Part shown: positions 31,501 through 43,500 of the stretch, piece by piece
How positions within the stretch are numbered: the stretch's first letter is position 1
Layout: the number at the start of each line of letters is the position of its first letter
Source of the DNA: Vanessa cardui
Lineage: Eukaryota; Arthropoda; Insecta; Lepidoptera; Nymphalidae
Reading direction: 5' to 3'
Assembly (NCBI RefSeq): GCF_905220365.1
Contig: NC_061152.1
Span: 2,035,001-2,099,000, forward strand
DNA length: 64,000 nucleotides
Notes under the pieces: generated by a model
What the model was told of the DNA's origin: nothing
The model's database searches: none
The model's input: only the letters and a program-made list of their open reading frames with translations
Position numbers and translations under genes: made by a program

Positions 31501-34500
31501 GATTTTAATCTGAATTGCAATTAACCAATTGCTAATGGCATGGCAAGTGATGATGTAATGGGTGGGGGTGACGTGCGCCAATGACCGCGCAGTATGAATA
31601 ACTAATTGCTATTGGTCCAATGATCCTATTGGCTATATAACTCTGTATTTTAAAATGGCTGTGCCAAAGACTTCGTTTGAATTCAATCAAAAGTTGTTTT
31701 TGTTAAATTCTAAATAAATAGCTTTAGTTACTCCTTATTACATCATCTATCTGCTAGTGAAAGTCCCGTCAATATCAGTCCAGCCGTTACAGATATTAGT
31801 CGGAACATGCAGACATACATATTTAATAAAAAGCGATTATTTAAATATTAAAAAACAGACACTCAAAATTTGTTATATGTATCTTCTAGCTGTGTCCGTG
31901 ATCTTGTACGCGTTTGAATTTAACAAAAAAATATTATTGTAGCCTAAGTTAATCCTAATTATATCAGTTATCTGCCAGCGAAAGTCCCGTCAAAATCGGT
32001 CCAGCCGTTCCGGAGATTAGCCGTACCAAACAAACAGACAGACAGAAAAAAATATATGTACTTACATATGCATTGAGTAAAAAAGAGCTATTTTAATATT
32101 ACAAACAGACACCCCAACTTTATTATATGTATAGATTTTAAAAAAGAGTAACTGTGTTTTTACCGGTTCTTTTAGGTAGAATCTACTTTCCGAACCGGTG
32201 GTATCTTCACTTAGTCGTAAAATTAGACGCAGCACGAATCAAGTCTGTTTAATTGAGTATCAATTACAACACTGAACATAGTAATAGGCTATTTGACTGG
32301 TTTTTAAAATCCATTTTATATTATTTAGTAGAGGTCAAGGAACCCAGTAAAAGTTGATTCTTTTATTTCTAGTACATATTTGCCGAAAAATATTATATTA
32401 TTAATTCCATATTTAAATAGCGCGCGAAAACGCTACTTGGACAATATGGCGCTGCAATGGGGTCGGTGACGTCACTTTGCTGTATTTTAATCTGTGGTAC
32501 ATATAAAGAAAAGCGAAGTTTACAAGAAAGTGACGTCATCATAAGCCCGGCCAATCAGGAGCGTTTTGTGTCACGTGACAAACGTTTGAAAAAAATGCAT
32601 TTTTATTTATTGATTTTTGAACAAATCAAGTATTATTTTCAAGTTTCGTTAGTAAATAACCATTTTTAGACTCATAATATACACTGATTACAATAATTCA
32701 CAGTTTATTTTTCGCATTGTCAAATAGCCAATTATAGTAACCACAGACTATTCAATCTTGGACAAAGCATATTTCGATGATTGTAACTTGAAAACTTGTT
32801 TCCAGGTGGACGCGGCGAAAGCGATCGTCGACAGCAAGAAATCAGACCTGGAGACCAATAAGAGCCAGCTGTCAGAACTGTCCGCGACCGTGGATCAGCT
32901 CAGCGAGAAGTGCGAGAAGGTCTGGAAGTTGTATGAGGAGAAGAGGGATGAATACGTGCGAGCCCGTAGTACCGCGCCCGCTGACAGCGCCTGGGGCGCC
33001 GGTGAGTGACCCACAGCCTGTAAACCCACTGCTGGGCTAAGTCTAAAAAACTTTATTCAAGTAGGCTTTTACAAGCACTTTTGAATCGTCATTTTACAAT
33101 TAAGTGAAGCTACCACCGGTTCGGAAAGTAGATTCTACCGATAAGAACCGCCAAGAAACTCAGTAGTTACTCTTTTTTAACATTTAAAAAATACAACGTT
33201 AAAGGCCTCTCCCTTTGAGAACGTTGGTGTAATTGATATATTCAGGTTTCTTTACGATGTTTCCCTTGTGAGCACGAGATGAATTGTAAAGACAAATTAA
33301 GCACGTGAAACAGTGGTGCTTGGATGTGAACCCGCAATCATCGGTTAAGATGCACGCGTTCTAACCACTGGGCCATCGCAGGAACAATTATACTAAAATT
33401 TTTTTTTTTTTTTAATCTTGTTCATTTTTGTGATAATAGCCCACTGGTTAGCGTGCATCTTCCACAACACAAGTGCTTTAGCTACTTACATTGGGCTCTG
33501 AGTAATGTATGTGATGTTGTCTCATATTTCATTTAATTAATTTTAATCATCAGTAGCCTATATATTTCTAAGGCTAAGGCCTCCTTTCCCTTTGATGAGG
33601 TTTGGAACATATTCCACAAAGCTGTTCCAATGCGGGATACACATATGACAGAATTTCTATCAAATTAAACACATGCACCATCCTCACATCGTTTTCATTC
33701 ACCGAGCTCGAGATGAATTATAAACACAAATTAAGCACATACACATAGTGGTTTGGTAGTTGATAATTTCAAGGTCAAACTTGTTTTTCGATCGGTACTG
33801 CTCTCATTGATATCGTCTATAAGTATTGTACACACAACTCGGATTTACCATCGGCAAAATTCGTAAAACCGATCACATCCGAATTGAGTACGCCATACCA
33901 AATTATCAATATCTATTTCTTATGTGAATATGATCTTTACACAAACGTAACAACTTGTAATATCACACGACCTAATATATTCGTCAATCCGACGCGTCGC
34001 TTTACACGCACTCGCTGTCTCGGGTCGAACTGACGCGGGAATCTATAGCGACGAATAGCGTCGAGTGGCGCGATAGGGAGCTGTTTGTGTTGGTTGTGAA
34101 TCGGCAGTCATCGGTTTTATTGAATTTGCCGATGCTACATCTAAGTTGTGTCGTACTGTAAATGGTATCAGAAGAATTAATATTATAAATATATTCCAGA
34201 TGCAGACTGGGGGACTTCGAATGAAGCTTGGGGTGAGCCGACGCAAGCTGAAGCCGCTTGGGGGGATGCGCCCACCACTAATGGTAAGCAGTCCCACCGC
34301 TGGGCTCCCTAGCCCAGCCCATCATCTTTCTATAAAGTTTTGGAAACTATTCAAGTGCAATTTCAACGCAGTTCATGAATGTATACAAGTTTTATATATT
34401 CGAAAGTAACTCTGTCTATGTGTTGCTCTGTTACGACTTAATCACTGAACCGATTTTGATGAAATTTGTTTTCGAGCTAGCTTGAACTTTGAGGAGTGGC

Positions 34501-37500
34501 ATAGGGTCCTTTTTATGCTTTTGGACCTTGCTAGTTAAATTGTAAACCTATTATGTATGTCATACGTCATAACATTTAAACTTTGACTCGAGATTATATA
34601 TGTTACCAAGCCATGGATTAAATCGTTGATAAACGTTGACTTTCAGCCGTTGAAGTGGTACCACCTACCACAACCACAGCTGCTCCGAAATGGCGTTGCG
34701 TCTACGAATTCAACGCGCGAACGGCGGACGAGCTCAGTCTGCAGCCAGGAGATTTGGTGAGTATTACCACATATGAAATGGCAGGTTTGACAAGTTTGTC
34801 TTTTTAGTGGTTCTTCGGTGGTAGGGTTTCGTGCAAGCTTGGGTAGGTACCACCCACTCATCAGATATTCTACCGCCAAACAACAGTACGCAGTATTGCT
34901 GTGTTCCGGTTTGAAGGGTGAGTGAGCCAGTGTAACTGCAGGCACAAGGGACATAACACCTTAGTTCCCAAGGTCGGTGGCGCATTGACGATGTAAGGCT
35001 TATTTTGTTTTTTTGTTTTTATGGAATAGGTTGGCGGACGAGCATATTGGCCACCTGATGGTAAGTGGTCACCATCACCCATAGACAATGACGCTGGAAG
35101 AAATATTAACTATTCCTTACATCGTCAATGTGCCACCAACTTTGAGAACTAAGATGTTATTTAGTTAATATTTCTTACAGCGTCATTGTCTATGGGTGAT
35201 GGTGACCACTTACCATCAGGTGGCTCAAATGCTCGTCCGCCAAGCTATACCATAAAAAAACACCTAGAATAACTGTACCTATAACAGTATCACTATAGTC
35301 GCCCTCGGCTTAGCTCCCGTTTTAGTCTGTTGTGTTAGGAAAAAAGTAGCCTGTATCATTTCAAATATCATGATATCACCCCCTAAGGAGGTGTAATAGG
35401 GATTGAAATTTTGTTCGGAATGACGTCATTTTTGAAGTTACTATGAAATTTCACTTTTGGTCTACTGATTAAAAATGAATGTAAGATATGTATTTTGAAC
35501 GTTTCTGGATATTCTACCCCCTAAGGGATGAAATACATATGTAATACCAATGTGGTATACAATGAGGTCTTAAATTAACAACATATTAATTTAATCTATA
35601 AATATATTCAAATCGAGTCGAGATGGCCCAGTTGTTAGAACGCGTGCATCTTAACCGATGATTGCGGGTTCACTCGCAAGCACCGCTGATTCATGCGCTT
35701 AATTTGTCTTTATAATTCATCTCGTGCTCAGCGGTGCTCAGCGGCGGTCGTGAGGAAACCTGTATGTGACAAATTTCATAGAAATTCTGCCACATGTGTA
35801 TTCCACCAACCCGCATTTGAACAGTGTGGTGGAATATGTTCCAAACCTTCTCCTCAAAGGGAGAGGGGGCGTTGTAAGATATGTATTTTGAACGTTTCTG
35901 GACATTCTACCCTTAAGGGATGAAATATATACCAATGTGGTATACAAGGTCTTAAATTAATAACATTTTAATTTAATCTATAAATATATTCAAATACCAC
36001 GCGAGCAAAGCCTCAGGATACAGCTATTTTAACAGATAATAAGACATATAGACCTCTCTTAACTTCTTCCTTTTGTAGAATTATGTGTTGAATAAAATAA
36101 ATGTTACTTGTCGTGTGTTAGGTGAGCGAGGCGACCGCTCCGCGGGGTGACGCTGAGCCAGGCTGGAAGTGGGGCATGGCCAGAGGTGAGAGGCTTGACT
36201 ATGTTCGTAGATACCTATAGACCCCCCCCCCCCCCATTTAAAAAATATATATGAATATGAGACAACATCACATACATTGCTCTGATCCCAATGTAAGTAG
36301 CTAAAGCACTTGTGTTGTGGAAGATCAGAATTACGAGTACCTGTTGTAAGATATTCTCGAAGTTGGAATATTATAGAACTTTATTCAACTTAATGGATAA
36401 TGGGCTATTTGACTGGTTTCTAAAATCCATTTTATATTATTTAGTAGAGGTTAAGGAACCCAGTAAAAGTTGATTTACTTATTTCTAGTACATATTGCCG
36501 AAAAATATCATATCAAAAATTCCATATTTAAATAACGCGCGAAAACGCTACTTGGACAATATGGCGCTGCAGTGGGATCAGTGACGTCACTTTGCTGTAT
36601 TTTAATCTGTGGTACATATAGCAGAAAATCAAGGTTAACAAGAAAGTGACTTCATCATAAGCCCGGCCAATCAGGAGCGTTTTGTGTCATGTGACAAACG
36701 TTTGCAAAAATGCATTTTTATTTATTGATTTTTGATTAAATTAAGTATTATTTTCAACTTTCGTTAGTAAATAACCAATTTTTAAACTCATAATATACAC
36801 TGATTACAATGATTCACAATTTATTTTTCGCATTGTAAAATAGCCTATTACCTTGTCGCTTTCAGGTCAGTCGGGCTGGTTTCCCGAGTCGTACGTTGAG
36901 GATATAAATGCTGCCCAGATGTATTCGGACGCGATCGAACCGATGGAGACGAAGACTCAGCTCGAGGGTGAGTCCATAATAAGTAAACAACAACAACAAC
37001 AGCCTGTAAAGTCAAACTTCTGGGCTAAAGGCCTCCTCTCCCTTTGAGGAGAAGGTTTGGAACATATTCCACCACGCTGTTCCAATGCGAGTTGGTGGAA
37101 TACACATGTGGCAGAATTTCTATGAAATTTGTCACATGCAGGTTTCCTCGCGATGTTTCACGATGTCTCAAGGGGAGAGGAAGCCTTTAGCCCAGCAGTG
37201 GGAATTTACAGGCTGTTGTTGTTGTTTTATGGCAAATTTCATCGAATATAATAGGGGACAGACAGAGCTACATTCACATTGAAAATATCAGTATACATTA
37301 TTAAATAGGTAGGTATACCTATACCCTATTGATCAGTATATGGTCCCTATAATATGGTACTCTAGTGAGGATAAGGATGTAGCCTGCCTAGCTTAGGAAT
37401 GGGAATATAGGATAGGATACGCATGCATCTTAACCGATGATTGCGGGTTCACACGCAAGCACCGCTGATTCATGTGCTTGATTTGTGTTTATAATTAATC

Positions 37501-40500
37501 TCGTGTTCGGTGAAGGAAAACATTGTGAGGAAACCTGCATGTGTCTAATTTTAACAAAATTCACTTGGCGGTAGGGCTTTGTGCAAGCCCGTCTGGGTAG
37601 GTACCAACCACTCATCAGATATTCTACCGCCAAATAACAGTACTCAGTATTGTTGTGTGAGCCAGTATAACTACAGACACAAGGGACGTAACATCTTAGT
37701 TCCCAAGGTTGGTGGCGCATTGACGATGTAAAGAATAGTTGATATTTCTTACAGCGTCATTGTCTATGGGTTATGGTGACCACTTACCATCAGGTGGCCC
37801 ATATGCTCGTCCGCGAAACTATTCCATAAAAAAAATCGGCCACATGGGAATCCACCAACCCGTTTTGGAACAGCATGGTGGAATATGTTCCAAACCTTCT
37901 CCTTTTGAAGAAAAGTGGTACATTTACAGGCTGTTTACTTTACTGTTATTCTTGTTAGTTCGTCTTGGTAGAATTTAAATCTCTATATAGTAAAAACAAA
38001 GTCGCTTTCCGCTCTATCTTTGGATTTTATATAATCTGTGTAATGTTTCAGGTATTGCTGAAGTACCGGAAGCGGAAATAACGAACGACTTGGGCGGAGC
38101 CATGCCCCCTGTCGGTGAGTACCAAGATACCATCATCATCTTTAAATAGTATAAAACAAAGTCGCTGTTTCTGTCCCTATGTCCCTTTGTACGCTTAAAT
38201 ATTTAAAACTACACAACGGATTTTGATGCGGTTTGTTTTAATAGATAGAGTGATTCGAGAGGAAGGTTTCTTATATTATACATGAACAACATAGTAAAGA
38301 AACACTGATAATATTAGAAGTTTGCAATGTGATGTCACTAATAACCAAATTCTGTAGTATATTTAGTGCGATGCCGGGGCGGGTCGCAAGTACAGTATAA
38401 AACTAAGTCGCTTACTGTCTGTCCGTATGTATGCTTAGATCTTTGATACGCAACGGATTTTGATGCGGTTTTAATAAACATAAAATAAATAATGTAAAAA
38501 AAATTATAATCATCTAATTACTTAATATACGACACAACTCAGATGTAATATCAGCAAAATTCGTAAAACCGATCACATCCGAATTGAGTACCCTGTCCCA
38601 AATTATCAATATTCATTTCTCATGTGAATATGATCGTTACACAAACGCAATAACTTGTAATATCAGACGACCTAATATATTCGTCAATCCGACGCGTCGC
38701 TTTACACGCACTCGCTGTCTCGGGTCGAACTGACGCGGGAATCTATAGCGACGAATAGCGTCGAGTGGCGCGATAGGGAGCTGTTTCTGTTGGTTGTGAA
38801 TCGGCAGTCATCGGTTTTATTGAATTTGCCGATGCTACATCTACTAATATGGAGTGTTTATATATCAGAGGGCGGAGATTTCTACATCGCGGCGTATCCA
38901 TACAACTCGTCAGAACCCGGTGACCTGGTCTTTGAAGCTGGTGAGAGAATTGAGGTCGTACGCCGTGATGGCGATTGGTGGACCGGCAGAATCGGCCCAC
39001 GGTTAGTACACCCCCCCCCCCTCCAAATCATACTAATATACACATATCTTTATTTATTTCACACACAAGTTTTGTTTACATTATTTAATGTCAGCTCTGA
39101 ATACCAAACTAGCTTTCGCTGTGTTTTGGAAGTCAGCTCCTTCCCAGATGTTAAGTTACAAATTTGTTTCTTATTATAAATGAATGAATAAAGTTAAAAA
39201 AATAATACAAAAATCATATAATATATCTTTATTTATAATACAACACTATTGTACATATACACTTATATACATTTTAATTTCATCTGATGGTATGTGGTCA
39301 CCACCGTCAATAGACGATGGCGCTGTAAGAAACATTAATCATTCCTGTCATCCCCAATGCGCTACCAACCTTTTTTACACTGGCTCACTAACCTTTCAAA
39401 CCGTAACACAGCACTGCTGATTGGTAGTGGAATATCTGTTGAGCGGGTGGTACCTATCCAGACGGGCTTGCACAAAGCCCTACCGCCAAGTAATAATATT
39501 ATATATTATATAACAAAAAATATTATTGTAGCCTAAGTTACTGCCTATTATGTAAGTTATCTTCCAGTGAAAGTCCCGTCAAAATCGGTCCGGCCGTTCC
39601 ATATATTAGCCGGAACAAACAGACAGGCATAAAAATTGTAAAAAATGTTATTTTGGTATATGTACCGTGTATACATATGCATATATATTATATAACAAAA
39701 AATATTATTGTAGCCTAAGTTACTCCCTATTATATCAGTTATCTGCCAGCGAAAGTCCCGTCAAAATCGGTACAGCCGTTCCAGAGATTAGCCGGAACAA
39801 ACAGACAGACATAAAAATTGTAAAAAATGTTATTTTGGTATATGTACTGTGTATACATATGCATTGAGTAAAAAAGGGCTATTTTAACATTACAAACAGA
39901 CACTCCAATTTTATTATATGTATAGATTAAAAATACATCGTTTTCAGTACCGGCATATTCCCGTCGAACTACGTCACCAAAGATACAACGACCGGCTCTG
40001 AGCCTATGTCAAGTATACCGGAGGCTCGCGAGCCGCCACCGGAGTCCCAGGACGTCGCCCCACCGCCTCAGCAGCCCGAGCCGATACAAGTTGTTGAGGT
40101 GCGTTTGGAAACTCATTTGTAACTGATAACTAACTCGATTATAACTCAGAAGTAATAGCCTTCAAATTGACGTATTTTAGTAAACTGCTGAATAGATTTC
40201 GATGGAATTTGGTTGGGAGATAGTTTGAGTCCCAGAGTAGGTCATAGGTTACTTTTATAATCTACCCCTCAGTAGGGTGAAATAGGGATTGTATTACATA
40301 GACACATATAAGGGTAGCAAGGCGATATATGATCCTGTCTCCTTATAAAGTCAGATAATACTTTTTTTACCATAGTGAAATGCACAAACTCAATATCGAT
40401 ATCGATAAAATAGTCCTGGTCGAGTGTGTACACCGGTTTCCATGGTTACGCCACTCCGAGACCTCGGGTGGCTGTAGATTGTCATTAGTGCCATAGGTGC

Positions 40501-43500
40501 CAGTAACATTTGCAACAACTTCGGTTCATATTTTTCTAAAATTTACAATAGTAATACAGCTACCCAATACAACGTCAATGATATCCTAGCTAATATGTTT
40601 GATGACACTAACAAAAGCTGTGTCTTATCATGTATTCAGCTAAATGAACACGAAATATTGAAGAAATTACAGAACCTAGATCCGCATAAAGGTGCAGGAC
40701 CGGACGATATACCACCAATTTATTTAATTAACTGCGCATCATCTCTTGCTAAACCTCTAAGAATAATTTATAATGTATCACTAAGTTTGGGAGCATTTCC
40801 AACTAAGTGGAAGGTGGCAAAAGTGGTTCCCATTTTTAAAAGTGGTAATAACGAAAAAATAGAGAACTACAGGTCTATATCTATTCTTTCGGTGTTTGCC
40901 AAAATATTTGAGTCTTTAGTTCATCCGTATATATATGCCCAGTTTAAAGGTGGTATTAGTCAGCATCAACATGGTTTTATATCTGGGAGATCTACTAACA
41001 CGAATTTAGTTAACTATAATGAAATACTAATCGAGTCTGTTGACAAAAGAAAAAGAGTTGATATAGTCTATACAGATTTTAGCAAGGCATTCGACCTGAT
41101 TCCCATTTCAGTTCTCCTTACAAAATTATCAGTATTTGGCATAACTGCATCTATATTGGACTGGTTAAAATCATATCTCTATGATAGGTGTTTCTATGTA
41201 GTTGCAAATGGATATGAATCTATAAAATTCAACATAACAGCTGGAGTTCTTCAAGGCTCACACCTGGGTCCTTTACTTTTTAATATTTTTATCAACGACC
41301 TACCAAAAATAGTTTTCATCACTCAACACCTTTAATGTTCGCTGATGACCTTAAACTCCTAAAGGTTATTGAGAATTTTGAAGACGCTAGTCGCTTACAG
41401 GAGGATCTAAATCGATTGTATCATTGGTGTAAGGTGAACGGAATGGTACTCAACGCAGAAAAGTGTTCTTGTATATCGTTCACTCGGAATAAGCCTGAAG
41501 TTAACACCAGTTATTACCCATACGTCACTGCTAATTTCCCTCTAAATCGCGTTAATACTATCAGGGATCTTGGTGTGATTTTCGATGAGAACCAAGTCAC
41601 CAAAGCCTCAAAGATGTTGGGTTTTGTCCTGAGGAACAGCAAAATATTCCGAAATGTACATACCAAAATAATTCTATATAATAGCTTTGTAAGAAGTATA
41701 CTAGAGTACGGTAGTGTCATTTGGAGGCCACACTATGCAACACACTGCCTAAGAATAGAGAGGATACAAAGGCGTTTTCTCTACCATCTGGCGTTCTCTC
41801 AAAGAAAGGCTAAAGAACTCTCTTCGTATAATGAAAGGCTAGCATTTTTTAATATACATAGCTTGAGCCAAAGAAGAAATTTGTTGGATTTTATGTTTTT
41901 ATATAAAAGCCTTAACAATATCTATGATAATCCAGATTTAGTATCTAAAATTGAATTTAATGTTCCCTCTCGATATCCACGCAAAACAATTAATCCTCTT
42001 ACAAGACCTTTCGAAAGACTGTTTTAGGCATTAACTCACCAATTTCCAGGATGTCTAAAATTCTAAATGATAGTTGTAAACATTTGGACCCTTTTAGGGA
42101 CTCACTCAAAACATTTCGTTATAAGTTTTTGTTCAGCGATAAATTAAATAAATCATTTTTACATAAACAAAACATAATTTAATTGTCTATGGGTGATGGC
42201 GACCACTTACCAACAGGTCAAAAATATTTGCACGGGTCCCCATACTTTACTTTAATTGTCTATGGGTGATGGTGCCCACTTACCATCAGATGGCTCATGC
42301 TCTGGTCCGCCAACCTATTCCATTAAAATATATATGTTTGTCTGGCTCTCTAGGAGCAAAAGTCCTCGACGCCGATATCGTCTGAGGTGGCCGCCATCAC
42401 GGACACGGCGCGGCCGCCGTCCGCCGCGCGACGCGACTCCGGCCGCGACTCCGCGACGGCGCGACGCAAGCACGAGGTCGCGCAGGCGCTCGCCAACTAC
42501 ACCGCCACCAGGTCAGACCTATGACTGCTCTGTGTTAGATAGAGTGCGATGATACTACACTAGATGAGATAGAGTGCAATGATACTGGACTATATTAGAT
42601 AGAGTGCAATGATACTAGGCTATATTAGGTAGAGTGCAATGATATTGGACTAGATAAGATAGAGTGCAATGATACTTGACTATATTAGATAGAGTGCAAT
42701 GATACTAGGCTATATTAGGTAGAGTGCAATGATATTGGACTAGATAAGATAGAGTGCAATGATACTGGACTAGATTAGATAGAGTGACATAATACTGGAC
42801 TAGATAAGATAGAGTGCAATGATACTGGGACTAGATAAGATAGAGTGCAATGATACTGGACTAGATTAGATAGAGTGACATAATACTGGACTAGATAAGA
42901 TAGAGTGCAATGATACTGGGACTAGATAAGATAGAGTGCAATGATACTGGACTAGATTAGATAGAGTGACATAATACTGGACTAGATAAGATAGAGTGCA
43001 ATGATACTGGGCTAGATTAGATAGAGTGACATAATACTATACTAGGTGAGATAGAGTGAGATAATACTGCACTAGGTGAGATAGAGTGAAATGATACTGC
43101 ACCAGGTGAGATAGAGTGAGGTGATACTGCACTGGGTGAGACAGAGGAGTCGATACTGCACTGTGTGAAATAGATTGAGTGAGTTGCTACTGCACTAGGT
43201 GAGACAGAGTGTGTCGATACTGCACTAACTTCTGCTAGGTTGTAGTTCGAGTGTGCTAATACAGCACGCGTAAGTGACATGATGATTAGTAATTGTGAGT
43301 GATCAATGATGACCATTCAGCATAAGATGACCCATTTGAAAGTCTGTCTACCTATTTAAAATGCTTTAAAACGTCTCATCTTTATATAATATTAAATATT
43401 TCAGTTCCGAGCAGCTGTCCCTAATGAAGGGCCAGCTGCTGATAGTCCGCAAGAAGGCGGACAGCGGCTGGTGGGAGGGCGAGCTTCAGGCGAAGGGCCG

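Larger units (their letters stand above)
40500..42182 (+). mobile_element. Jockey/CR1-type LINE, 5'-truncated, frameshifted
   Basis: A reverse transcriptase frame at 40595-41335 shows DPHKGAGPDDIPPIYL, VPIFKSGNNEKIENYRSISI, HGFISGRSTNTNL, YTDFSKAFD and GVLQGSHLGPLLFNIFINDL. A second frame at 41335-42027 starts at the catalytic FADD motif and carries the thumb and C-terminal region (VNGMVLNAEKCSCISFTRNK, SILEYGSVIWRP). A one-base shift separates them beside FADD. The endonuclease and ORF1 are absent. It is in the sense direction within Dap160 intron 22. Clade assignment is from memory of motifs and could be jockey, CR1 or a relative. Confidence 0.85.

Noticed and set aside
38790..39179. 129-codon ORF containing an SH3-like segment as a separate gene
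   Set aside because: Its start lies in MITE-B and its end runs past the exon 21 donor. Only 38869-39001 is coding, as part of Dap160.
42531..43212. CRISPR-like array of 30-bp repeats
   Set aside because: The units are contiguous without unique spacers and lie in an insect intron. It is a minisatellite.
43017..43316. 99-codon minus-strand ORF with SISPSAV repeats
   Set aside because: It is a shadow of the 30 bp minisatellite, whose period keeps one frame open.
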